From assembly GCA_009602725.1 (NCBI GenBank), contig WELB01000055.1, positions 703,574 through 748,594 of the forward strand: a stretch of 45,021 nucleotides of DNA, in the 5' to 3' direction. The stretch's first letter is position 1; each line of letters starts with the position of its first letter. The translations under genes were made by a program, and so were the position numbers. This DNA comes from Spirogloea muscicola. Lineage: Eukaryota; Streptophyta; Zygnematophyceae; Spirogloeales; Spirogloeaceae. Below are positions 1 through 9,530 of the stretch, piece by piece. Under the pieces are notes generated by a model that saw only the letters and a list, made by a program, of their open reading frames with translations, was not told the DNA's origin and searched no databases.

Positions 1-120
<120 letters not shown>

Positions 121-410
121 CGCCGCCGCCGCCGGAGGAGCCGCCGCGCCGCGCGCCGCGAGCGCCGCCGCAGGCGCCGGCGTGGGTGGAAAGGGTTTGG
201 GGTTTTTGGGGCCGGGGTCTGCGTGAGAGAGGGCTGGTTCGGGGGTTTCGGGGCTTAAGCTCCGACGGCTGCGATGCGGCGAGGTCGCGGATCGACGCTC
301 GAGGGCTCAGTACGGGAAAGTCCGCCATCAGTCGAGATTTTCCGAAGTTCCCCCTTCCAACCCCACCTTCGCAGTCACTGCTGCCTTGATTTTGCCTTGG
401 CACTCCGGCT
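121..410. other. CpG-rich stretch, possible promoter or first exon
   Basis: This stretch is very rich in CG with CCG triplet runs at its start, then turns to G-rich sequence. In this window such composition marks gene starts (compare 24837-25518 and 29400-30215). No conserved protein is visible in it on either strand. It may be the 5' end of a gene lying outside the window to the left. Confidence 0.35.
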
Positions 411-415
411 CCTTC

Positions 416-545
416 AGACTTTGCCCATTTCTTATTTGAGCTGGCCTCTCACAGCCACCAGTCAATCTGGCCGCCGTGGAGAAAGCGCTTCCAGATTGAC
501 AGCAGTGGCTGTGAGAAGCCAGCCCGAAAGAATGGGCAAGGTCGT
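416..545. repeat. Foldback (inverted repeat) of the element-tail motif
   Basis: The left arm (about 417-470) reads CTTTGCCCAT, then GCTGGCCTCTCACAGCC, then GTCAATCTGG. The right arm (about 489-543) is its reverse complement with few mismatches. The two arms are separated by about 18 bases. The motif is the same tail motif found in the retroelement island at 8-14 kb, so this is probably two tails inserted in opposite orientation or a small foldback derivative. Confidence 0.8.
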
Positions 546-736
546 TTGTGGACGGGCGTGGAGAACGTGGCTTTGGTTGTCATGGGGAACGTGGTTTTAC
601 TTCTTGGTCTGGCCACCACTTGCAGTCGGTTTGCGTTTACCACTGCTTCTGGACCCTCAAATCTTGTACACTGTTATGTAGGCTGGCTCTGCCCTTGTCC
701 TCCTAACGACTAGTACCCTGCTTTTTGCGCATCAGG

Positions 737-812
737 CCCTTTCAGACCTTGTCCATTTTTCTGGGCTGGCCTCTCACAGCTACTGCTGTCAATTTAGAAG
801 AGCTGTTCCAGT
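737..812 (+). repeat. Solo retroelement tail
   Basis: A single copy of the tail motif: CCTTTCAGACCTTGTCCATT, then GGGCTGGCCTCTCACAGC, then a sequence resembling TCAATTTAGAAGAGCTGTTCC. It matches the foldback at 416-545 and copies at 4104-4170 and 11817-11870. No coding sequence is attached. The rest of 813-1329 shows nothing I recognise. Confidence 0.65.
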
Positions 813-1329
813 CTTTAAAGAGAGTGTCTCTTCCGAAATCGGCCGTGGGCATGGGGCGTACATGTAAGCTCGTTCACAAATCGGTATAAATAATGAGTGA
901 TAGCTACTTTAAATATTTCTTATCACAATGGCGGATATCAACTGCTATACGAGCTTCACAAACATCAGCAGGACAACCTGACCACTGGCTATATCCAAGA
1001 TGAATAAACAGTCTGAAGTTTTTGCCACCCCTACAATATTAGGGCCCCAATGCAAATTGCTGGGAAGTTGGACGAAGGTTCAGAAGCATGCGCGATGTCT
1101 GCAGGCAGCAAAGCCATAGCACTGCACATAAGACTTTGACTGTGTGGACATCAGAAGTGGGTTAGCATCTGCCGTCATTGAATCTCATGTCCGAAGGTGA
1201 CAATGTCAGTCTTAAAGTGCCTTGGGTAATAGTTCGGGCGTTTGATCAAGTACTAGTGGCTAGCTAGGCTGACTTCTTGCAGGAGTCAGACACGTTTCAA
1301 ATAAGATATTGGATCATAGCTTGTCTGGA

Positions 1330-2433
1330 TCATGCCATGGGGTCCTCAACGTGGAGCCAGTGCAGGTAACGGTCAAGCGAGGCGCTCGTCTTGGTCTTGG
1401 CACGGCCCATGATCGAAAGTCCCGTGAAAGCACCATGCAAGTTCTCATACTGCCAGCCGACGAGCTTCTGCTGGATTCTCTTGATGGCAGCAACCGACAG
1501 GGGAATATAGTTTGGATACGAGCGCATGATGCTGATGGACTCCCGGTCCGCTGCCACCTGCACGACAATGTGCCACAGTATGAGCAGCGCTTAGAAGCAG
1601 CAAGTAACTTCATGACCATGCAATCAAATTGGCTCTGGGCTTATAGATCAGGTGGGTTGCTTCGACCACGTTTATTGGCAACTGTGACCTGGAATGTGTC
1701 GCCGGTGAGCAGGGAGCCCTTGCCGTTGGCGCCCTCGGCCCAGGCGAGGACCGAGGAGCCGGCAAAGTGGCCACCGATGTTCAGCAGCACGAAGCCGTCG
1801 CCAAGGTCCTTTATGTCGTTGTTCCAGAAGTGGATGTTGTCGTGCTGCCATGTCACCCACTTGCGGTCCCTGCATCGCCGAGCAAAAGACTGACCAAGTG
1901 AGGTGCTGCACGGTCAAGACAGCAAGGCCATGGCGGCAGCACAGGCGGCAAGGATCGGAGGCATTGCCGCGCAGTGTCAGCGCAGGAGCTCACAGGCTGT
2001 GGATATAGACGGGGCAGTCGCCAAAGGCACGGCTCCACTCTACACAGTTGCCAAGGAAGTGGGGGTGCGAGATTGCAATGGTGCGGATGCCACCCAGTGC
2101 CTTAATGATCTCCACGGTCGCCTCATCCAGGAATGAAAGGCAGTCCCACAACACGTTGCCGCCTGCCACCAGCGCCACCTTGAATTGCCCATGAGCAACT
2201 GAGCGACTCTTATTAATAGATTTTTTTTGGCCAAGTAAACTGTAAGCCCAGGTGAGGGTCGCGGGCAGGCCACCGGGGGAGCGGATGAGGAAGGCGCGCT
2301 GGCCGATGCCAAACTTGGGCTCCGTCGTGATGGCCAGGCAGTTGGGCTCCACCAGTTGGAAGCTGTTGCGGTGGTCCTGCGTGTGCAGGCCCTCCTCGGT
2401 CGCCCACTCCTGCCCGGCCCTGCCACCATCCAA
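1330..2433 (-). CDS. Metallo-beta-lactamase-fold protein, plant type (5' end unclear)
   Basis: Four exons are readable on the minus strand: 2433-2274, 2162-1994, 1869-1689 and 1557-1330 (TGA at 1332-1330). They join in frame into about 245 residues resembling a plant metallo-hydrolase family of which Arabidopsis At1g30300 is, from memory, a member. Conserved landmarks are the stretch EPKFGIGQRAFLIRSPGG, a metal-site-like SHPHF, IGGHF, LLTGDTF, and the C-terminal SYPNYIPLS with YENLHGAF. The canonical HxHxDH is not present in full, which I also expect for this family, so hydrolase activity is not certain. Substrate is unknown. The first methionine is not identifiable: the reading frame is open up to about 2433, and upstream lie a microsatellite, a retroelement fragment and a CpG-rich block (3240-3660) that could carry a first exon. 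Confidence 0.8.
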
Positions 2434-2749
2434 GTGACCCCTCGTGCGTCAATCAGCGTGGGCACATGACTACGAGGTAACTGAGCCGGTGCTTAAGTTG
2501 GGGCGAGCGGCTGCCTCCTTACGATTCAAAAACTGTGCTGGACACTGGAGGCTTTGCTCTTTCTCGTCCAATAGGGTGGGGAGGGATCTTGAATGAGGGA
2601 GGAAGGGCAGGGGGAAGGAGAGAGAAAGGGGACGGTGGTGGAGGAAGCGAGCGGCAGGGTAGGTGGGCACAGGCACTGAGGCGTTGCGCTTGTGCAATTG
2701 GAGAGGTACAAGAGAGAGAGCGGATGCGAGCGCGAGAGTAGGAGAAAAT

Positions 2750-2750
<1 letters not shown>
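2434..2750. other. Region upstream of the metallo-hydrolase gene, nothing firm
   Basis: I see no convincing exon here. If the metallo-hydrolase gene has a further 5' exon, this is intron sequence; otherwise it is promoter. Confidence 0.3.

Positions 2751-2808
<58 letters not shown>
2751..2808. repeat. (GA)n microsatellite ending in a single N
   Basis: An uninterrupted AG dinucleotide run ends at an ambiguous base at 2809. The base after N begins retroelement coding sequence, so the junction could be an assembly join. Confidence 0.95.
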
Positions 2809-2811
2809 NCC

Positions 2812-3110
2812 CTGGCCATGGACATCCATGGGTGTTACGGGGGTCGGTGGTCCTCGTTACTTTCGCTGCTGGCCTCTCAAGCTGACCAGCGGCGCCGGGA
2901 GCAGGGTGCTGCCCTTCCCGGTGGCTCGGTGCCTTTGGGTCTGGTGTCCTGCTACCGTATGCGACTGTCTATGTCCCTGCAGCGCTCCCAAGCGCTTGCT
3001 TTGCACCGCCGCGCTGGTCGCGCCCTTGCAGCAGCCTCTGGCTTGCGCAGCGGGGTTGCTCTTCCTCCCCTCAGCTCATCTGACTTCCTACTGCTGACAC
3101 GGGGGTATTG
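2812..3110 (+). mobile_element. Retrotransposon ORF 3' fragment ending in LLLTRGY-stop
   Basis: About 97 codons on the plus strand encode the C-terminus of the same protein family as the copies at 8833-9530 and 13264-14104. Shared features are a degenerate DIHGCYG (compare DVHGALG), MRLSMSLQRS, ALHRRAGRALAAASG and a final SDFLLLTRGY before the stop. It is 5'-truncated and has lost the zinc-knuckle and nuclease-like parts. The usual tail is not obvious directly after the stop, although a variant tail motif (CATCTGGCTGGCA and ATATCAGCAGCCGC) lies at 3157-3212 and is repeated at 12528-12575. Confidence 0.8.
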
Positions 3111-3156
3111 AGGGCGCCTGTCTGCCTAGCCTTTGGCTCCGTCAGGAACACCTGTA

Positions 3157-3212
3157 TGCATCTGGCTGGCATTTCACAGCCGATTCTTTCATATCAGCAG
3201 CCGCTTTCTTTC
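3157..3212 (+). repeat. Variant element tail shared with 12528-12575
   Basis: The segment CATCTGGCTGGCATTTCACA, followed by GCCGATTCTTTCATATCAGC, recurs almost unchanged at 12528-12575. It retains the GGCTGG...CAGCC hairpin core of the other tails. Confidence 0.7.
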
Positions 3213-3239
3213 CTTCCCCACCTCCCTCCTCCCCTGCGC

Positions 3240-3249
3240 CTCCACTCCA

Positions 3250-3286
<37 letters not shown>

Positions 3287-3436
3287 TTAGGGTGTAGAGC
3301 TTAGGGCCTAGGGCTGCAGCGCGCCACTGCTCGGCTGCTGCGCTCCGGCTGTCGGCTGCTGCCGCCTCGCAATGTGGGCGCGGCGGCGGCATCAATGGTG
3401 AGCTGCGGCGTCATCAGTGATGCCGTCCCCCCGCGA

Positions 3437-3467
<31 letters not shown>

Positions 3468-3660
3468 GGGGAACGCGGCGCGAGCGGCGGCGGAGGAGGC
3501 GGGGGGCTGGCGGGGAGCGTGTGGATGTGAGTGATTGCCATGGCTGCCTTCCCGCTCCGCGTCAGCTGGAACAGCTCGGATGCCACGTGGCGCGTGTTGG
3601 TCCACGTGGCGCGAGTCTGGCGAGCGGGGTTACCGGGGGCGGCCCTGCTACCAGTCCAAG
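3240..3660. other. CpG-rich block with CCG/CGG triplet runs
   Basis: It contains (CCG)n near 3253-3283 and (CGG)n near 3438-3470, with the composition of a promoter or first exon. On the minus strand a short ORF containing a proline run (about 3392-3550) could be a 5' exon of the metallo-hydrolase gene. No conserved domain supports this. Confidence 0.35.
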
Positions 3661-3724
3661 GCCTCCCTCCGATCTCCCGGTATCTTTCGCCGTTACGCCC
3701 TGCCCCTAGGGGTCGGGCTTACTG

Positions 3725-4215
3725 TACCTATGGACCTTGTCCATTCTCTTACTTATTTCTCAGGACTTGCGTCTTCTTTTATCCTGAATATACATCTCGA
3801 TCATTCTAACATGGGATTGCTTTTATTATTTTACGGAGGAGTTTCCTTTCTTCAAAGATAACCTTTCATAACTATCTCTTTCCTGGGCCGGCCGGTCACA
3901 GCTATCGCCATTTACTGGAAGAGTCCTCCTTTCACAGCCATTGCCTTTGTTCGGAAAGGTTCATTGATCATTCTTCGATGTGCTGGCCTGTCACAGCCTC
4001 GCCCCCTTTGAAATCCAGCTGCAAATTACATCAGATTACTACTGAGCTCCCCTCCGCTGTAGTTTCGTGGATAGCTGTGTGGTTGAGGCGCCTTCCGGCT
4101 CTTCGGACCTTGTCTTTTCTTTTTGGGCTGGCCTTTCTCAGCCACTGCCCTAAGTTGGAAGAGCTATTCCTTAGGAAGAGCTGCCTCTGCTTCTTCCACA
4201 GCCATAGACCTTCAG
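3725..4215 (+). repeat. Cluster of degenerate element tails
   Basis: At least three diverged copies of the tail motif follow each other on the plus strand. The first, near 3731, begins GGACCTTGTCCATTCTC. The second, near 3882-3925, has GGGCCGGCCGGTCACAGC followed by TTTACTGGAAGAG. The third, near 4104-4170, has GGACCTTGTC, then GGGCTGGCC, then CAGCCACTGCC. A fourth partial copy lies near 3980. None is attached to coding sequence. From 4220 to 4757 I see nothing I can name. Confidence 0.65.
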
Positions 4216-4757
4216 ACCGAACCACAAGCGGATCCTGAGGGCGTGCGCGTCTAACAACACTGGGTTCTACCATGCCGCAGAAGACGTTTCTCTCCTGCGG
4301 CTGCGCAGCTCATGTCCCTCTGAAGTACAGCCTCAGCAAGTCGACCACCTGGCAGCGTTGCCAGATTGGGAACTATGAAAAATGCCGCTGACTTTACATC
4401 GACCTTAGTAGAGACAGCAGCTTAGTCATGGATTTGTACAGGAGGCAAACGCCTCAACCACCATAGACCAGGTACAGCAGCTCGGGCTGGCAGGAGGCAC
4501 AGATATTACTGGTTGTCTTTGAGAATGCCAAAATCTCCAGGAAGGATGCGACTCTGATATCCCCAGTTTTGACACCGCTCGCAAAGAGGGCACTGCACCC
4601 CTTTGACTGTTGCAAATTTGATAAATTACTTGCGCCGCCACATCAGAAGAGCCACATAAAAAACCCCGCTGTAGTGAGCCCCATTGTGAAATTCTTGCAA
4701 TGTTGCGATTGAAGCTGCGCCCTACAATGTAATGTAGCAAGTAATGTAACCATAGCA

Positions 4758-7700
4758 TTATATGTACTTTACAAGTCCTCGTCCCTCGAGGCTAATCTTC
4801 TCAGCACGCATGCTCTTCTTCCTCCCTGACTTGATCTGCTGCATCTTCTTCTTCAGCTGCATGTCAATGACCAACAAACGATATTCGTTAAGCACCATCA
4901 CCTACTCCCATTCACACGATGTTTTCTACGAGATGCAGCAGCTCAAATGCAGCATCACGGATATGCGGACCATCTAGGGGCACTGTGCAAGAACTTTGCA
5001 TTAGACAAAGCAACTTATTGTAGAAGAGGCGACTTCATGAGACCCACCTTGGCGTGGAGAGCGTCCTTTTGGCGATCTTGTGCGGCTTGGCGTTGCTCGT
5101 CCTTCAAGCGGGACTCCGGCCTCACCGCAAAGTCGAGTGCAATCTTCTCGGGCACCCTGGCGTGGATGTAGTACCCAGGCTGGCCGGGTTTGGGCTCCCT
5201 GCCGTAGGTTATGTAGATTTTTAGATGTGCTTGCCTTTGTACCTGGCCATTTGGCCTACATTTCTTTCTAATACACGATCTCTTCCTGCCGTACAAAGCA
5301 GCAACCATTAGGAAGGCAGATCATGCAATCTCATGTTCCTCTTCCTTCCCTATCCCCTCTGATTCAAGCGTGTCAAGCCAAATTAAAGCATGTCAAGCGA
5401 GTGTGCAATGTATCATGAAAAGTATTGCACATCAACATTACTTGCAGAAGGACTCACCCTGTGTTCGCATCCAGGTCAAGGTCGTCGCCCCCTCTGTGGG
5501 TAACATCAAGGTCAGTCCTGCAAAACCATGTGCAAAAGAGGCACATAATACAGACCCGTTAGTGACAGCAAGCACAAATGCGCTTGCTTAAGAATCATGC
5601 TAAGCTTAGTATAGACAATTACTGGAAAATCTGCCTTTCACCTCTGCACAATTTTGTCTTTACAGACAGCTTTGCTTCACTCAACACAATGACGTAACCA
5701 AGACGACAACTTTGGCAGGCAGCGCCCATATGTGTAGTTAGTGAACCTACTGTTGCTGAGGCTTGCGCTTCGGCATTGGCCTATCTATGTCATCCTTTCG
5801 AAGATCCTCCCAGCGGGTGCTCTTTTGAAAGATCGGACGGCTCTGCAAGAAGTGGATAGATGCAACAGACGCTGTGATCAGCGTTCTTGGTCGCGAGTAC
5901 ATCCCTCTGAGGTGGCCGCACGACAGTAGAGCTTCTCCTTTACTGATCATCTGCAAACACAAGTAGGATTGCCATAGAGGTACTTACCCACTTCTGTACA
6001 AGGTCATTGGCTATTCTCCTGTTTGCTGGTATCTCATCTGGAACTCTTGACAAGAACATCACCACCTGCTCATTGTCCAGAAACAAGTCCCATCGCCGCA
6101 CAGTTCCAACACCAAAATCCGATCAGCTCAACTGCACTCCTGCTTTCAAGCCTGCATCCTAGTCTTACAAGGTTGCGGTGCAAGATGAGCAAAAGCTTCA
6201 CTCCAGCTCCTAGGCAAGCTCCTAGGCAAGCTCCTCCTGCTTACGAGTCTGCATCCCTTGTCTTACGGGTGATGAGCAGAAAGCATTGCTCAAAGCCATA
6301 CCTTCCCTAGGCCGCTTTTCTTCAGCTGCTCTCGTCTTTCATATAGCTCCACATCAATAGGCAACTACAAGAGTGCAGAGGGCACAGAGCATGAGCTCCA
6401 GCATTCTCTCGGCCAAGACTCAGCTTGATCAACTATGTCCAAAACGACAAGGCTCAGTATATGAAGCATACAGATGTCTGCAAGTTTATAAGGAGCCACG
6501 ACCTCTCCTGACTATAAGAATTGGCACGTTTGCTAAGTGGGTTTGGCTAACCCATGAACAGCTTTTGGGCTGGTTCAAGCGGAATACAGGTACAGATACT
6601 GCGAGGAGCACAAGATATGGTCAATGGGGCGCTGATTGTCCAGCGTGCTTAGGTGGCAGAGCAGAGGTGCAGCTTACATCAAGCAGGAGCTTGAGGACCA
6701 CTGATCGCGTATTGATGTTGGGGAGGGAGCCATCAGGGAGAGGCTCCAGCCAGTTCTTGAGCACCGTCAGTATACCGCGGTCAAGAAACTCCTGCTGCAG
6801 GAGCCGTCTGTTGGCGCGCGTGCAGCTCCAGGCAAGGCAGTGTAAGTAGACCATACTCGTCAGGCTTCTGTACTAAGCAAGTCTTGAATGTGATAATGGC
6901 TGCTGCTGCCAGGGATGGCAAAACTCAATCTGCGACGAGGTCTGTGAGACTAAGAGATGACGCTCTTGGCAATGCAGGACAGCATCGAGGTGACTGCTGG
7001 CTCCATCCAGAGTACAGGTGTGCGCCGCTCACTTGTCGAGCACGGTCTTGAGCTCCGGCAGCATGCGCAGCTTGTGCACGGCCGGCTCCCCCCGCCGGTT
7101 CGCGTCGGCGTCCTCCTCGGCCGCCACCTCCAGCTTCGTCATGAACTGGTCGACGAGCATCGCCGTCTCCTCGGCCGTGCGCTCGCTGCGCTTCCGCCGG
7201 CCCTTGCCAGGCTTGAACATGCGGCCCAGGTCGTCGTCGTCGTCCTCCTCCTCCTCGGCCTAATACCATCACCCAAAACCCAAATGCTCACATAATTGTC
7301 TCGCCTTGACAGGACCAAATCCCCAAAATGGAACAAAGAGAAGTATGAACTCGGCCTAACACCATCACTTACACCTTAATGACCCACTACCCAAAATGGA
7401 ATGAAGAGACATACGACCTCGTTGATTTGATTAACAATTCATTCCTACAATGTACCTCCTTGGCCTTGGCCTAGCACCAGCCCTTATACCTCTCCTCGTG
7501 CTCACACATTGGTCTGGCCTTGACAGGACCCAACTCCTAATTGAACTAACAAGAATCACTAAGTCGTTGATCTAAATCACAGCTTGTTCCTACAATGTAC
7601 CTCCTCAGCCTGCGGAGCGTCGCCGACTGGCGAGTGGTCCCCATCGCCGTCATCGTCGGCGTAGCCCTCCACGGGCTCCACGCCCTCGTCGTCGATAAAG

Positions 7701-8044
7701 TCGTCGTCAGCGGCCGTCCGGGGGCCCTCCTCGTCGTCCTGGTCAGCACAGAGTCAACGCACCGTGCAAAGGCGAGTCAGCAAAGCTGACCAAATATGAG
7801 ACAGTGCTTGCGGCCTCGAAGTCCGAGGAGTCGAGGGTGGACAGACTCAGCGACGACTCGGGGGGTTCTTGACTGCCAGAATCAGCGGCGAGAGCACCTC
7901 GGATTCGCGGCCGACGACTTGCTCCCACATCTCCTCCTCGCCCTTCCCGGCCGGCGCCGCCACGGCAGCGCTGCCACCGCTGCGGCGCTGGCGCCGGCCA
8001 GCCGTCGCCGCCGANGCCGCCGACGCCAGCTCTGCGGCGGCCAT
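4758..8044 (-). CDS. IWS1: Transcription elongation factor IWS1/SPN1
   Basis: Ten exons on the minus strand: about 8044-7803 (uncertain), 7738-7601, 7259-7033, 6807-6678, 6364-6302, 6065-5988, 5842-5751, 5493-5458, 5198-5048 and 4856-4758 (TAA). The protein starts with an acidic, disordered part (FIDDEGVEPVEGYADDDGD), then has a segment typical of IWS1 (FKPGKGRRKRSE, VAAEEDADANR). The TFIIS N-terminal-like domain follows, with LTVLKNWLEPLPDGSLPNIN, LKKSGLGK, RPIFQKSTRWEDLR, and the C-terminal ISLEGRGLVKY. IWS1 binds SPT6 and RNA polymerase II in the nucleus and acts in elongation and mRNA export. All internal phases fit. The start is doubtful: the ATG at 8044 is in a different frame from the end of exon 1, with an N at 8015 between them. 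The last intron but one (5199-5457) shares its 3' end with a repeat at 13047-13122. Confidence 0.92.
5204..5281. repeat. About 77-bp repeat copy in an IWS1 intron (matches 13047-13122)
   Basis: Both places carry GTAGGTTATGTAGATTTT, then GTGCTTGCCTTTGTACCTGG, then CCATTTGGCCTACATTTC, then TTTCTAATACACGAT, differing at very few bases. In IWS1 the similarity runs, on the minus strand, right up to the 3' splice site CAG of the intron and stops at the exon. Confidence 0.9.
8015..8015. other. Single ambiguous base (N)
   Basis: An N lies within a CCG-rich stretch of the putative first IWS1 exon and is the likely site of a hidden insertion or deletion. Confidence 0.95.
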
Positions 8045-8149
8045 AGCTGCCGTCTCAAGCGCGGGGGGGGGTGAGGCGGCAGGTAGCCGAAGCCCTTTCT
8101 TGATAGATTTCAATTACTGAACCACCGCGGCTGCTGACGTTAATGGCCT

Positions 8150-8260
8150 GCTCCGCGTCAAGGATTTCCGTCGCGGCATTTCCTCCGAGAGCTCCCCGTC
8201 CACGCTGTCTGGCGGAGAAGCCGCGCTATCTGCCGGACAAGCAGCGCGCGAGAAGAAGAG
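8150..8260. repeat. Element-associated segment repeated at 12600-12690 and 14438-14470
   Basis: The string CTGGCGGAGAAGCCGCGCTA followed by TCTGCCGGACAAGCAGCGCG recurs with small changes near 12630-12675, and its second half near 14443-14468. It is not part of the RT C-terminus described below, so it belongs to another part of the element or to a second element. Confidence 0.7.
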
Positions 8261-8832
8261 CTCGCCCATAGAGAAGAGGGGCTGGCAAACCCCTCTTCTC
8301 CATACGAGCACTCTCTTTAAAATAAGAAGAAAGTGCTCGTCCATTGAGGATAGAGGCTGGAAAAGCCAGCCCAAAAAAGAATGAACAGAGTACGAGAAGG
8401 GGGCCAGGGGAAGTGCTAAGAAAAACAAGCACACAAAGAAACAAGGCAGCTACGAATCACTCAGTAACCCCTGCTAAGCAGAATGGACAACGTCCAAAGC
8501 CGAAGAAAGAAGTGCCAAAAAAGGACTACACCACAAAGCACGAGATAGTGCAGAGGGAGACTCAAATGGATGCTCAGTATCCACGTGTGAGCAACAGCAG
8601 ATCAGAGTAACTCGAAGCAGGAAAAGCGGCACTCTGCTGAGACCCGGAAGTAGCAGCCATAGCCCAGCCAGCGCACGCGTGGACCGCATGAGCCAAAGAA
8701 GAAAGTGCTCGCCCATTGAGGATAGGGGCTGGAAAAGCCAGCCCAAAAAAGAATGACCAGAGTACGAGAAGGGGGCCAGGGGAAGCGCTAAGAAAAACAA
8801 GCACATAAAGTAACAAAGCAGCTACGAATCAC
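8260..8832 (-). mobile_element. Stacked retrotransposon 3' ends (tails), minus strand
   Basis: Read on the minus strand, the tail of the 8833-9530 copy (8832-8700) ends with GGGCGAGCACTTTCTTCT. It is followed at once by a truncated coding end (SYSDLLLLTRGY, stop near 8608), a second kind of tail (about 8607-8485), another first-kind tail (about 8480-8330) and a further fragment (about 8330-8260). The hairpin GGGCTGGAAAAGCCAGCCC lies at 8726-8744 and a version with one changed pair at 8354-8372. This is what repeated insertion of 5'-truncated copies into or behind older copies would produce. Confidence 0.8.
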
Positions 8833-9530
8833 TCAGTAACCCCTGCTAAGCAGCCGCAGATCAGAGATGCTAGGCTCCTGGAAGTGGGTCCCCTGGCCAG
8901 AGCCAGAGGCAGCAGCGAGGGCTCTCCCGTCACGAAGGTGCAGCGCCCGGGCCATAGACCTCTGCAGCGAGACGGCCAGGCGCATACGATACACTTGCGC
9001 CAGCGACCCGGCTGCAGGAAAGTCGACCGGCTCCCCATGGAAGCGACGGGCGATGGTGTGGCGGGCGAGCTGGGTGAGCAGCTCGAGCCACCGATCGCCC
9101 AGCGCCCCATAGGTGTCAATTGCCAACGGGAAGAACTCATCTTCCCGCGGATGGTCGGCGTACTTGAGCTCTTTAGCCCGGGCGGCGCAAGCGACCGCAT
9201 ACCCAACCTCGATGGTACACTGGGCTGGGTGTGAGCGGTCGTATGCGTCGGCGTCACCACGTCCAGGAGAAGACGTGGCCCGCCGGCCTGTGGGGTGGCC
9301 ACCAGGTCTCCGCGACGGGCGTGGAGACCGTTGGCCCTTTCCTGGAGCGGCATGACGCCGGAGTGCTCCGCTGCCACCGAGAAGCCAGCCTCCACCAGGA
9401 TGCCATGCACCGCATCGCGGAGGCGGTCGTGGGCCGCTGTCCGCTCGCGGCCATGGGCGCTGTTGCGAGACCGCCAGCCTCATCTGAAAGACCTGCGCGA
9501 GGGAGCCGGCAGCATCGAAGCCTTGCGAAC
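8833..9530 (-). mobile_element. Non-LTR retrotransposon ORF C-terminus, younger copy
   Basis: The coding part on the minus strand carries, in order, HGILVEAGFSVAAEHSG, LHARRGDLVAT, GGPRLLLDVVT, a lysine-rich AKELKYADHP, FFPLAIDTYGALG, MRLAVSLQRSMARALHLR, GRALAAASGSGQG and the final SDLRLLSRGY (stop at 8833). The R-x-D...LDV...K pattern resembles the restriction-like nuclease of R2-type elements; the D of the first part follows ARRG here. A frameshift separates the first part (about 9410-9250) from the rest (about 9240-8833), so it is a pseudogene. It is nearly identical to the copy at 13264-14104, so both are fairly recent. Confidence 0.8.

Noticed and set aside
3374-3709. Arginine-rich open frames over the CGG repeats at 3.4 kb
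   Set aside because: They are translations of triplet repeats with no conserved segment and no supporting splice structure.
7850-7880. A 26-bp intron in IWS1 exon 1 (GT at about 7886 to AG at about 7861)
   Set aside because: It is too short to be spliced by a normal spliceosome and does not restore the correct phase.
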